Shown piece by piece: positions 1-12,119 of a stretch of 64,000 nt of DNA. The DNA is from Anisakis pegreffii (lineage: Eukaryota > Nematoda > Chromadorea > Rhabditida > Anisakidae). The stretch lies in the NCBI GenBank assembly GCA_035041965.1, contig JAPYMA010000149.1, positions 124,001 to 188,000 on the forward strand. The letters are read 5' to 3'. The stretch's first letter is position 1, and the number at the start of each line of letters is the position of its first letter. The notes below the pieces were generated by a model, which made no database searches, was not told the origin of the DNA, and saw nothing but the letters and a program-made list of their open reading frames with translations. A program made the position numbers and the translations under genes.

Positions 1-1691
1 AAGTAATTTGCGTATTCGTATAATAGTGTAAGCAATTATTGCATTCGTCTGTGGAAGTCGTCGTCGTTATATTTAGACTAATTAAAACATGTGATGTATA
101 TTCGTACAGAGTCTTTTGATTTCAACTCACAATCAGCAGTTGACTGATTTATTAAACATACAATTTTTATGTGACGAACTCGTCAGGTGAACGATTGTAC
201 TTGAGTTTGTTTGTTGTGATTCGTTTATCATTTGTTTGTATTCGGAAAGTGCGACTCGGTCTGGTCAAGTCAAATCTCTATCATTTCTACCATTCGGAAC
301 TGCCTCAGTTGTTAATGATACGTTTTTGTTTTAATAATCCAGAGTATTTGCAGAACTTTACTTATTGCTTTATTTTTGCTGTATTTTGAAATAATCATCT
401 GACTGTTATATTCCGCTTAAACTAATAATCACTTAGAATTCGGCTCTAGATTTCATGTCACATTCTTACTTATCGTATTTCCTCATTGATTCCCTCATAG
501 TTTTGATATTTCTTGTATTTTCACGTTGATTTCTTATTGTAGTCATATTTATTCTAGTTTTTTGATAATTCCTTATTATGGTCCGATCGGATCACATTTT
601 ATATTTACAAATATTCATAGCAACCTTTGGATCTCACTAAACCTAATTTTTTTCCAATCTTCTCCTGAACTGCAATCATCTGCACGACGTAAGTGATGAT
701 ATCCACAAATAATGCGTTTTTAGTGATGCGTTTGAAGCATCACGTTGATATTTTAGCTGAGAATATTAACATTTTTAGAGTCTTTAGAGTTATAAGCAAC
801 CATGACTGTAGTTTTCAAAAAAAAACTGACAATTGCAATAAAATCCAACTTGTTCTATCACAATTTATCCACAAAAATGTGCCGATGTCTCATCTGTAAA
901 ATATCTCTAAATTGGTGTACTTCGGAAATAGATTATTTGAAGATTATTGGATTGTTTGACACTTTAACTGCACATTGCAATGGATGGTTATAACTGCGAT
1001 TGTTAAGTAATCAACGATACTCGTGCCAGCCATTTCACCATTCGTTCGCACTATTGTATATTGGAATTTGTATATAATTCGATTTATCACCGATCATATC
1101 ATTATATTCACACTCGCTTAACAACTCAACACTAATTGATTTGCGAAAGATGGTTGTTGTTTTCGTTCTGAGTGTGCGATTTCGATGTGACTATATATTG
1201 CTTCATTGTTTGTTCTTTGTTATTATCTGTTGTTATATTTGTTCGTTTTCCAGTCTGTAAGAATTTTAACAAAGAATTCGGGGTTATATTTTTATTTTGA
1301 CATACTGAAAATAAACTTGTTTGCAAGTGATATAAAACACATTTAAAAACACAAAAAGTGAAGTAATGAATTCACAAACGCTCATCGTCAGCATAAAATG
1401 TTGAAAATGTCAATGATACAGTTATGTAAACAAAAAACGAAGTGTTCTCAAAGTATCACAATCAAAAACTTCTCATTACAAATGCAATTCAGAATGCGCA
1501 GTAGATACGTTCTCAAACATCGAATTCATACTTGAACATAACAACTTAAAATGGACACAATCACTACTGTTGTTGCTTTACTGCTGCCAATTACTATTAT
1601 TATTATCGTTATTATAATTGCTATCATTTGACATTGGTACAGTACTTAAACGTTTTGGGGTTACAGTAGTTGCATGTTTTGCAGAGCGATT
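1..1691. other. intergenic, 3' of the CX-like gene
   Basis: No gene could be supported here. The sequence is AT-rich and the open frames on both strands are short and biased to Phe, Ile, Asn and Tyr, as expected by chance. Its right edge contains the probable 3' untranslated region of the minus-strand gene that ends at 1692. Confidence 0.5.
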
Positions 1692-1696
1692 TTATT
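1691..1696 (-). promoter_or_regulatory. poly(A) signal overlapping the stop codon
   Basis: The minus strand reads AATAAA here. The TAA stop of the CX-like gene (plus 1692-1694) lies inside this hexamer, so the 3' untranslated region would be only about the cleavage distance long. The hexamer is seen directly; its use is inferred. Confidence 0.5.
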
Positions 1697-4600
1697 TGTT
1701 CGTCTCGGATTTCGCATCTCGAAGCGCTCTCTCCTTTTGTGCACGCATTCTTTGCTCCTTTCGAAGTTGATCTTGTTTCTGAATATTAATTTCAATTCTT
1801 TTTTGTATTCAAAAATGTCTTTTCAAAATTTCAAAGCAACCAATTCATTCCCTCTCTCATTGTATCGCATTCGCACATATCGTTCACGATATTCCCATCT
1901 AATTTCAAAAATAAGTGAATATTTTTTTTTGCATTTTCCCATCAATTTTCCTTCCATTCGTTCGTGTTTCATCACCAACGAATAATTCGCTCGTTAATGC
2001 AGCTATTAATTGATACTGTCATCACAGAAATCTGCTATGATGGAATAGCAGATTTCTATGATGAATGCAGAATGAGATCTATGCAGATCTATGCAGAATG
2101 AGTGTGCAATGTGATAATTGAATTGCTTTTGTTATCATTGAACTCTTGAAAAGGCAATCATTTAAAAACTATACAATTGAGAACCTTAGCAGCATCTTTC
2201 TTCTGCACAGCTTCATCCTTGTTCATTCGTATACATTCAGCTTCAGCATAACTCTGCCCACTGCACGGCCATCCACAGCACCATGCATACAGCACTGGTA
2301 TCACCATTATACAACTCTGAAGTCTTCACCATCTACAAACATTCAGTTGTGTGAGTTCAGGAAAATACTTAACATCAAAATGTTTAGGCAGATATACCAT
2401 AAGCAAAAGGGTTTTATTGAATGCGAGCAAGACTGAATCTGAGGCGGAATCTAAAGTGAAATTTGGATACAATGTTTGGTAATTTTTCATTATAATTGAT
2501 GAATGGCTATGTTTGAATTATCAAGTGGATGAACTGTTGATTATTGATGAAGTAGGAATCGAACTGATTTGTTCCGCAACAATAATTAGCATTGCACAAC
2601 CAAACACTGTGATCGTTGTCGATGAAATTAATTGTGGGATTAATTCACTCTTCGACGATAAAAATGAATGACCTGAGCAAAAATAAAACAGTATATAGTA
2701 TGTTCGAACAGCTGTTTGATAGGATCAGCCTTTGATGTTCCAATCAACGTCTGATTCGCTTTATATCTGGAAAAGTAATCATTTTATAGCGTCGTTGTCT
2801 TCGTCGGCGCTATAAAAATTGTCGAATGAGATTGTTAGCAATTGCGCATATGGTGCTGATCCGAGGAATTCAACTAATTTAATATGTAATTCACAGTGGA
2901 ACCACCAATGTTGTGCTTTGAACAATTGACGATAGCAAAAACGCATTGCAAAGGAGAAACAATTAAACAGTTGATCAGAGTATCTTTATCAGATTCACGA
3001 TGCTTAGAAAGAATTTACTTATTCACAGAAAAACATCTGCAATAAATTCATTCATGCATATTGTGTAGTATATTCTGACGTGATTACAAGAATGACACGT
3101 GAACGTACAAATACGGTAGATTCAGCATGATAATTTTCCTTCGTTGCTGATAGTCGACAATTTGATCGTATTTAGATCGCTCAATTTTTTTCCAATGTTT
3201 TACCACTACTTGTGCGTTTATTTTAAGGATTGCACATGGGACTGTAATCATTTACCTTTTAAGAATTATCTACTTGACGGTTCAAGGATCAGCCTTTTGA
3301 ATAGTTACGAATGGTGACGAGAGTATCAACTTAATGGTTCTGCACAAAGTTTCATTGTTGATTGCACGAACCGTTCAAGTAATTCATTCTAGCTCTCATA
3401 ATCACCTTCATCTGGCTACTTTGTTGGTTTTCTCTCAATTCGAAATGCAATCAACAGTATCGTTGAAATTCCATGCATATATCCACTACCTTTATTTCGC
3501 GTTCCATGGAAACGAAGTGTTGTCGTATTTTGATCAATCGTTGAACTTATTTCAGGTTTCTCTAAAATTATGATTATTACTTCTGGAATTGTTTTCGTAC
3601 TTTATTCGATCAATACAGTGCGTATTTTCGGTGCATTCAATTGCAAGCTCACAAATCAAAACACCCAATGAAATCTCATTAATGAATAGATCATCCGTGA
3701 TTCGTTTCGTGAATGCGTTAGCTTTGCATCGATGTACATTGTGTGATAAAAAAGAACCTTCGTAAAACATATCAATCTTATACACATCAGAGTTAGAGAG
3801 TTGATCTCAATGTTCATGACTCGCTTGTGGTGGCACTAGTGTTGTGGTCCCGTGGTGTAGTGGTTAGCACTCAGGACTCTGAATCCTGCGACGGGAGTTC
3901 AAATCTCCCCGGGACCTTGACTTTTTCAGTTTGTCTGTCACATCTGCACGTACCTAACGAGCTTATTCAAGCTGCACACGGTGTTTTGTGCTATTTGTAT
4001 GCAACAAAAATGAATCATTAGCGTCATCGTGGAAAGTCATCGCAGTGTGAAGAAATCGCCGGAAACTGTTATTTCGTCTGCTTGTTTAAATTTTGCGCGA
4101 AACTCACCAATTTTATTTTTTGATTTGCTTTTCCGGCTGAAAAAATGGAAAATTTTAATAGAAGTTGGGAGAAGTTAACAGCGCTGAAAAATTCAGTGAA
4201 CGTTTTAATCAGCGTGACTGCTGCGATGAAAGTCATTTCAAAGAACTAACGTTACATTCTCAACACCAACTATCTTCCCATACGCATTCACCGTCACTCG
4301 TAACTCATCGGTTTCCACCTCAACAAAATCATTCATATTGTATCAAATTCAACATTCACTACTGAAAAATTTCGTAATCCTTAGTCTCAATCCTAAAAAT
4401 GATTGATTTTTGTGTCGTTTTCGTTGGTGACAGACATTGATCTAATTCATTAGGTAAATAAACTAATCGGGCAATAGTCCGTAATGAATCAAAATTCTCT
4501 GTCATTTAACAGAAACGTCAACGAATTCGCTGAAATTGAGAGATTAGCAATCGTACAGAATTATTTTCGAGTCGAACAAATCCGCCTTCCTTGATCTTAA

Positions 4601-5437
4601 ATGCTACGTCTTGGTCCGTGTGAAGTATCAGCTCACAATTTTGAAGATTTAATCGCTCTGCAAACTCGCAGTCCGGATCAACAATTGCAAACATCGAATG
4701 AAGTACCACAACTGGAAACTGGATCTAAAATTCAAAATTGTAACCAATCGATTGACGGTTTCAAAGTGCCATTCTAACAGTGCTCAAAATTGTCGATTAG
4801 GGAAATTAATTCTCATAAAGTGATTAAGTTTAACGTTACCATACGAAATTGTCCGTACTCCAGAAGTACCTCCGATTCAACCATTAAAATTCGGCCATCC
4901 GAACACGATCCGTTCCAATTCACATCTGAATTAATGAAAGCGTTCGATTGTTCGTTGTAATGTCATCATGAGAAAGCAACTGAATTTTGCATCAATTTTC
5001 GAATTCATCAACAAAAACTACGAAATGATTTGATCGAAAATCTTCGCCGACATGTATTTTGAACAATCATTGAGAATCAATATCGAGTTAATCAGAACAA
5101 AATTCGGAAACAAGGAAGTTACGACAAAAATTAGATATGTTGTGTAGACCTGATTGTGAGATGAAGTGACGATCGTCGTATTCTGGTGGTATGACAATAA
5201 CGCGACATTCATCAGTTACCCCAATGAAGCCATACTTACCATGAAGAAGCCGATTGCATTCACTGAAATGTTGACAGCAGTGATAATTACATAAGCTAAT
5301 CATGAATGAATAGTGAATAAATGAATTATTAATGCACGATGAGAACGCAGTGTATATGCAACAAACCTTTGTGCATTGCACTCACAATCAAATAATGCAA
5401 ATGTAATTGCGCAAAGGAGAATATATTCGAATTGCAT
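1692..5437 (-). CDS. CX-module-like cysteine-rich secreted or membrane protein, 9 exons
   Basis: Exons on the minus strand, in order: 5367-5437, 5150-5262, 4840-4925, 4557-4724, 4256-4318, 3601-3776, 2565-2606, 2185-2314 and 1692-1778. Phases agree throughout and give about 311 residues. Residues 1-17 form a signal peptide (MQFEYILLCAITFALFD). A cysteine-spaced ectodomain follows. At 226-237 it carries W-L-C-x3-Y-C-C-G, the spacing of the nematode CX module. A hydrophobic stretch rich in Cys and Trp (242-257) then leads to a charged Lys/Arg/Glu/Gln tail (about 268-311) likely to form a cytoplasmic coil. Exons 1-4 are firm. The exon 5 and 6 acceptors are weak, and the exon 7/8 joint is uncertain because it needs an AGAG acceptor; the neighbouring CAG is out of phase. 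The membrane segment looks short, so a small exon may be missing. Exact function is unknown. Nematode CX proteins are mostly uncharacterised surface proteins. Confidence 0.72.
2020..2064. repeat. hairpin-forming inverted repeat
   Basis: Two arms of about 20 bp (left from 2020, right ending 2064) pair with one mismatch around a short loop. It lies between exons 8 and 9 of the minus-strand CX-like gene, so it would fold in that intron's RNA. An ATGCAGATCT-type short tandem repeat follows at about 2063-2101. Confidence 0.75.
3846..3917 (+). tRNA. tRNA-Gln (anticodon CTG)
   Basis: A complete cloverleaf of 72 nt. The 7-bp acceptor stem GGTCCCG pairs with CGGGACC. The anticodon stem is CAGGA/TCCTG with loop CTCTGAA, giving anticodon CTG at 3879-3881. 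The T stem is GGGAG/CTCCC with loop TTCAAAT. The A box (TGGTGTAGTGG) and B box are intact, no intron is present, and a T run at 3921-3925 can terminate RNA polymerase III. It decodes CAG glutamine codons. It sits inside intron 5 of the minus-strand CX-like gene, transcribed in the opposite direction. Confidence 0.97.
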
Positions 5438-5482
5438 CTTGCAGAAGGACATAACTGGAGAATAGCGATGGATGCACCACTG
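5438..5482 (-). promoter_or_regulatory. 5' leader with acceptor-like site (possible trans-splice site)
   Basis: On the minus strand a T run followed by CAG ends at plus 5480, 42 nt upstream of the ATG at 5437. In a nematode this could receive a spliced leader or be the acceptor for a non-coding first exon. The site is seen; its use is inferred. Confidence 0.4.
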
Positions 5483-5525
5483 AAAAAAAGCAGCTTCTTA
5501 ATCGCTGTTTCGTTAAAAAATATTT

Positions 5526-5709
5526 TTCGAATCATCCTTGGAAATTTTGTTTGGTTAGAATTAATGCGCTAGTAGCGCCACTGACGGAATATTAGCGAGA
5601 ACTTCTCCCTGAAAATGCCGCTAATTGGAAAAAAATGGCGATAGTTTTCGAATTGCTATCAGCAAACTTTGTCTAGTAATTGGTATATTCGAATCATCCT
5701 TGGAAATTT
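5526..5709. repeat. 22-bp direct duplication flanking a 140-bp spacer
   Basis: The 22-bp string beginning TTCGAATCATCC occurs exactly at 5526-5547 and again at 5688-5709. The spacer contains GCGCTAGTAGCGCC, a small near-palindrome. This could be the scar of an insertion or a local duplication just upstream of the CX-like gene. Confidence 0.7.
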
Positions 5710-8700
5710 ACAATCGCACTGCTGATTTGTCTGATTGCAAGAGAAAACCTCATTTCGCCATTAAACAGCTAAAAATGTTTGTTCAATTGTCTGTTCAACA
5801 GTAAACACCAACCAACGGTAAAAATAAAGTTCACCAATAAGAAACTAAACACATGACGGCAACAAAATTCAAAGAGAAAAACAATGAACTGGCAGCAGTC
5901 CACAGTACACCTTCATGGACACAACAAGCTGAGCGTTTCTTTTTGAGAGTGCGATCGTTTCACTTCTGTTGTATTCTCTCGAGGACAAAGGTGAGCAAAA
6001 CTTCATTGCACTGTCACGTAACTTATTGTAAGTCATATAACATAACAAGGTCGGATAGAATGCGGTGATGCGTTTTAATGCTAGTGGATATGATGCAATA
6101 CTCGATGTAGATCCCTTAGGATAAGCGCGGTGATTCCGAACTTAAAAATTGCCGGTGCTAATGCACAAATATGCATCTTAAATCTCTTGATGATGGGAAA
6201 ACAAACATTCCTTTACAAACACAACGTAACCAGAGCTAGCGGAAGTTTGAAAAAAAGCTCGCTCACTAAAACGCTAACGAAAGAAATTGGCGCAAGTTAT
6301 CGTTGTTTTTTTTTCACTAAAAATTATAACAGCGGAGCTATCACTGTTAACGCTAGAAAAAAGCGGCTTTGGCAGTAGTGGAATAGCGGATAAGCGCTAA
6401 TGCATATCGTTGGTTGTTAATGAGTTGGTTGTTAATGAACTTAAATGACTGAAGACAATGTCTCATTTATGTGCATATTTTGATGAGAAAACACTGACTA
6501 GGCTGTGATGCTCATCATTCGTCTATATTGCAAGCTCTACGCAAACAAAAAGCTCATGTTGATTGAGAGCCATGCGTTGGTTTTTTCGAGTTCTTATCAT
6601 GAAAATCGCCATTCTTAGACCATCTGTTATGTAAGTTCCATGATAAGGTTATTCCGTTTTATATTACACTGAAAGACCGCAGAAAATTCATATGTGATTG
6701 AGAGCGAAACTATTTTTCCAGGAATTACACAGTCACACATACGTGTACCATCCAGAATAGTGTCTGTATATAGAGGTATCTCTACTTCTAATCGTTCGCT
6801 CATTAGTAGGGTAGGAATTGTCCACTTCATTAGTGGGGTAGGCATTGTCCACTGTTATTGGCACTCATGGTTCAAGTGGTATCATATTTAGTTCCTCAGT
6901 GTGTTTAGATTGTACGAACGAGGAATGCTATTGAACTTGATGACTTGATTTCAAAAAAATCGAATACTTCTGGCAAAAAAATCGAACTTGATCAAACAAA
7001 TCCTGGTCTATCGATAAAGTGTTCAGATATGCTGCCCAACTGTGAGTGATGAATCCAGTTGGTTGCTTATGATGCTGGATATTATAAGACATTACCACAT
7101 ATCATTTGAATTTTCAAATACAGATCCAACATTTTGTTTATTATGCACTTCATTCATTACTGCTGAGAATGAATCAAACCGACCTTATAGTAAACGAAAT
7201 TGTCATTGGAATGACGAAATTGCGCCTTGCTATGATTTTAAATCTGCTTGGCAATTTCTTTTGAATATTTCATAAAGAGTGAGCGATGTAGGCCAATTTA
7301 TTAATGGATTGAAATCAAACAACGATTTCAGTAATGATTTTTATTTCAAAGCGAACTCTCCTAATCTTACATATCATATAATTTGTTCTTTGACGAATTG
7401 AGCAGTTTTATGAATCTAATTTGATGTCATAAGATAAATTGATTTGTTTTCAACAGTGGAAAGACTATGGAAACTGATGCAAAAAAAAACTGAGTTAACC
7501 TCAAAACTCTCCGAAGGTGTTAGTTTGATTTGGTCGTTAACTCGGCTCATAAATGACCCTCAAATTAGACAATAAACGAGTAAACTCAGAGTGAATCATG
7601 AATTTGTGTTACAACCTCGAAGTTTGTAACAAGAAACGTTTCATAGAGTTCGTTATCCGAGTTCGTTTACAGTTTATATGAACACCAGCATCAGAGCACT
7701 GCTGAAGCATATTGTGTTGTATAAACGGACATATGTAGAGCAAGAGGAGGATCATATTTAAAGAACAGTTGCTGCTTATGCCTGTGAACGTATCTGATAA
7801 GTGCTCATCTTGTGAGAGATTTCATTTGCTCAGCGCTGTTTATTTTAAGAAGCTTCAGGCCAGCTAATTCCTATTCATATTCTCATCCTCATGCCATTCA
7901 CCCTTATGTTCTATTCTTATCGTTCCCTAACCATTCCCTTCTGTTTCTCAACTCACCACAACAATATATCCTCATCACCAACATAAGTTCATCATTTCCA
8001 CTGCAAAATGATTGCAGATTCATTCAAATCAATTCGATTGTTGGACGGAACAAACGACTGAAATTGATTTTTAATTGCTAAATATTCGTTTTAGGTGCTA
8101 AACAATTCAGCTGCAAACGATACAAAATTTGCGGACAGTTGATCGTGATCAGCTGACTGACTGCTTTTGGATGCCGATCAGTAATTTGAGTGATCAATTT
8201 TGATGATTAGTTGAAATTTATCGCACGCCAAAACGTACGTTTGCTTGGTGACTTTCATAATATGGAATTTACGTTTTCACAATTGAACTGATTCGTTGAA
8301 ATCTTTCATCCGTCCCGAACAAGAAATATTGCTCGAGGTAAACGAAATATAATTCATTCAAAAGCATCAAGAACGGCTGATGAACAGCGAACAAAATACT
8401 TGACAGAGAGCATGCATCACTGTCATATTATTCGCAGTGCTGTCTGAATTACGAATCAAATCATTCTACATTCATATGCTTCATGCCAGCTTATTATATG
8501 ATTGAAACGACTGTAGTGTGAATTGTACTATTTACGATTAGTTTCTGTTGGTTTCATTGCAATACTGGAATTTGCTTCCTTTCGATTCTTCGTTTATCGA
8601 TCGCTTTGCATTTTATGAGCGCAGATTTTGTGAAGTGCTGAAGTGTGATTCGAAAATTGTTTTGAACTCATTCAATAGATGATTCGAACTCGAAAATCAC

Positions 8701-9464
8701 TTTTTTCCAAAAGTTTCATTTTTTGTTGGTCTGACAAACAATGAAAGAGATATTTTAAAAGAAGAATTAGCCACACATAACCAGTCTCGATTATTTTCGA
8801 GTGAAAAAAGACTCCATCTGCTAGAAGAACAACAATGGAATGCTGTTTAACCTCGAATCGTTTCGTGAACACAGTCTGTGAGAATTGAGTTTCTTCAAAT
8901 CATCGCAAGTCAACTGACTGCTCTCAATTGGTTTCTATTTTATGAACGTCTATTTTTGACGGCTTTCTTCTTCTTCTTCTCGTAGATTCAGTTCAGTTTG
9001 AATGACTTGAACCAACCTACCGCATTGCTTTTGTCGTTTCACGATTCAGTCAACCAACTTGTAAACATGTGTTCGTTTTTGATTTGAATATTTGAACAGT
9101 TCACTTTAGTTGCAAAAGAAAAACAAAATTGTGTTCCTTCTCTCGCTGATTTGCTTGATTTGCGGTGTGCGTTCATATGCATCTTGCCACCTGAGAATGT
9201 GCAATCGAGAACGTTTTTATTTCGAAGTGTTCAGTGCTTTTGAAAATTTTACAGTCAAAATCCAGATGCACACTTTCGTTTGCCATTACAATGCGATCTG
9301 ATCTGATTGACCCATTTTGCGCGTCATCCTCATTTGCTTCTCAATTCAAACTCATCAGAATTTCAAATGAATCAATCCGTGTGCGTTTGTGTGTTCATTT
9401 TTTGTTTTGCCGATCATTTTCGTTTCTTTCATACATAGAAATGATGTACATAAATAAATAAATA

Positions 9465-9467
<3 letters not shown>
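5710..9467. other. intergenic region with one possible first exon
   Basis: No gene could be assembled. An ATG-started frame at 5853-5990 encodes 46 residues (beginning MTATKFKEKNNELAAVHS) and ends at an AAAG|GTGAGC donor, so it could be a plus-strand first exon divergent from the CX-like gene; no in-phase partner was found. A 27-bp unit is tandemly duplicated at 6802-6853 (87% alike or better by eye). A short TTC run lies at 8965-8979. Confidence 0.3.

Positions 9468-9516
<49 letters not shown>
9468..9516. repeat. (AT)n microsatellite
   Basis: A pure alternating AT tract of about 49 bp, preceded by a short AAAT repeat from about 9450. Confidence 0.98.
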
Positions 9517-9520
<4 letters not shown>

Positions 9521-11935
9521 TCTGATTGAAAGAGTGTAATAGAGAAAACTCAATAAATTTATAAGGACTATCCTGAAGAGTAAATTTTATGCAATATTCG
9601 CACTGTTGCCTAGCAGGTGTGGTGATTTACACTTAAGAAGGGAGCCACATGAGGCGCGTTTCAGCATTATCTGGTCAGATAAGTCATTAACTGAACCAAA
9701 GTGATCCGAGAATGAGGTTTAATGGGCCAACATCAACCTGCCACGGATACAAACAGTCTTATAGCACTGCATTGAAATGAAGTGCTCGGCTGAACACTAT
9801 CTATGAATCAATATGAATAACCTTTCTCAGAAGCAATAATCAATAATCAGTTTTTTAAACTTAACGTTTTTAGGTTCACATCGTTTTTTGTATATGCCAA
9901 AGTAACATTTCTCTTAATGAACTCTTTGTGTCCGCTGAGAGAAACATAATAATAAGATAAGTAGTAAGCAGGCATATTCTTTGACTGAATGAGAATATGC
10001 TTATGAGCATCATACACCCGATCACAATTCTGTTTGTTGACAAAATTCTATATTTTTCAAGCCAAATAAAAAATGAAGTCGTCTGCTTAATGTTGTTTTT
10101 AATGACGCTTTCGCTGTTTTGACGTTCAGTTGATAGAATTTCCGGAAATAAAACGTGTACGATGAGGGCGTTTTTTGAGAGAGAGAGAGAGAGAGAGTAT
10201 CCATTCGAATGACAATATTCTTCTGAACTGAACATTTGTCCAATATTGCAAATCATTTGAACGTAACGCCTTGATTTATTTTTGGGCACTTTTGTTGAAG
10301 TTTTTCTTTTCGTGTCGGCGTTTTTTCGTTCAACTATTAAGTGGTACGTTGTCTTCTCAGGTGGCAAATTTTTTTTCTTTTCATATGAAGACAGCTTTAT
10401 CATTATTAATTGAGTCATAAGGTCAACAAGTAACGGAACTTCATCTCGGTGCGTTTCATCAGTAAATATTCAGGTATTGATTAAATCATGCCAGAAATGA
10501 ATGAAGTGTGATATTTATTATAAACCGTTAAATATTATAAACCAGCAAACAATCCGTAATTCATTCTCAGATTTGACTGAACACCTTTACACAACGCAAC
10601 GATCACTCACACTAGGTCAGTGTGCAGCTTATTATATTAACGCATATGTTCTGTTCCTCACAATACCAATATTCCACTGATGCATTTGAGCATATTTGTT
10701 ATCTGTGAAGAAATTGCAATAGTAAAGAAGCAGTCGATTTATTTCCTAGAATATTCAAGGCTTAGTGATTCAAACGAAGTGAACTTCCTGGGAAGTGATC
10801 GTTACCATTATTATTATTATTACTATTGTTATCATTTCATTCAGCTGGCTACCAGTCTTTCTCAGTATCAGATCACTTCATCTTAATGTTTCCTCTCCGT
10901 TTTGCTATTCTTTTTTATTCCCTCTTATACAACTAAATGCTAATCATCTTCCAGTTAATTCAAAATTAACATTTTTTCAAAAAATTGGTAGAATTCAAGA
11001 ATTTTATTGCATAATAAGAAGACCACTGATGCTTCTCAAAATGCGTAGAATAGGTAATGAAGTAATGTGTGTGGATGAAATGGAGCGAGAAGTTGCGTGT
11101 GGAAGTTTATAAATTGATTGCAAAATTAACAAACCAAATATGTACGGACAACATTTGCTAATGGATGTCTCCATGCTTGCAATGTTTCCATAAATTCTTT
11201 CCATTTATGGACCTCTGATTGCTGATAATTGAAAAAGAAGTTTTGATCTGACATTATAAGCTTCCGCAATATTTCATTGAAACACGTGTCGTTTTTGATT
11301 GTTGTTTCATTATTAGGATTCATGTTTCAATACCGATCATCAAAACTGACATCAACTCATATGATCAATCTAAACAATTGCTCGTTTGTGCGCCACCGTA
11401 ACATCTATAAGTGAGGTGAAGGTGACTTTTTAAATACATCAAAAATTTTGTCTGAATCTAGAATTTTCCAAACGTACTTTCACACAATGAGAACGCATAT
11501 TACAGATATTTGCTTTCCTACCAACCTCACCCTTAATTTGTTCGTTTCAGCTGTGGAACAAGGTGTGCTTACTTTTTAAAAAAACGCACATCAGATGTTC
11601 CTGAAATAAAATTTTTACAACCTAAAGATTTATTGTCTCAAGTCTGCTGTCGATAGCAATTCAACAATTGCTCCACACATCATTTCATTGCTTCATATTA
11701 CTTTTGTCTCTTTTCGAATTGCTTCCACTTCGTTCATTTACCATTTTTTTCCCGGTTTTCTTGCTTCATCTTCAAATTAATGCATTCTGTATACTGGCTA
11801 GCGTTGGTATTATATGGGCTTTTGTGTACGCATAACCCACAGCTTATCGAATAAGCATTATGTCTGAAATTGTATTCATCATGAAAATGAGTGAACGAAT
11901 ACGATTGGATGGCGATGCTGCTCAATGTTCACTCA
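9517..11935. other. intergenic region with an orphan minus ORF
   Basis: No spliced gene was recognised. The longest open frame in the window without a match lies on the minus strand at 9876-10418 (180 codons). It runs through a (GA)n tract at 10177-10197, read as alternating Ser/Leu, and its ends are hydrophobic and unremarkable. It could be chance or an old remnant. An ATT-type triplet run lies near 10805-10830. Confidence 0.35.
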
Positions 11936-12119
11936 TTATATTTCTTCTCTGCATTCAGTTATTTCTTTCAGCCGTGCATTTTGAGGAAAAGTGAATTCAT
12001 TTCTATATTCGATTGGTTGAGTGTATCTGTCATCTGTGAACGTGACGTTCTCTTCTTCAGCATCTGCATTTAATTTTGACAAAATTTCATCCATTTTGCT
12101 CATGAAACTTATGCGTTCC
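11936..12119 (-). CDS. terminal exon of an unidentified minus-strand gene
   Basis: On the minus strand an acceptor-like GCATCAGCAG (AG complement at about 12120) opens a phase-1 exon of about 60 codons ending in TAA at 11936. The peptide is acidic and polar, includes MSKMDEILSKLNADAEEE and ends LKEITECREEI. Its helical, Glu/Lys-rich composition differs sharply from chance frames nearby. It contains in-frame ATG codons, so it could also be a small 55-residue protein. A possible upstream exon ends at 12403, where CGTG|GTGAGT forms a strong donor after a frame reading NAHTITNGSLAEIY, but the phases do not connect directly. No family was recognised. Confidence 0.5.

Noticed and set aside
6722..6810. 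Possible plus exon (after TTTTTCCAG) reading SHIRVPSRIVSVYRGISTSN
   Set aside because: A minus frame over the same bases looks equally protein-like, the end lies in a tandem repeat, and no in-phase neighbour exists.
8666..8850. Plus frame ending ELATHNQSRLFSSEKRLHLL and EEQQWNAV
   Set aside because: The composition is attractive, but there is no usable acceptor and an antisense frame is also open.
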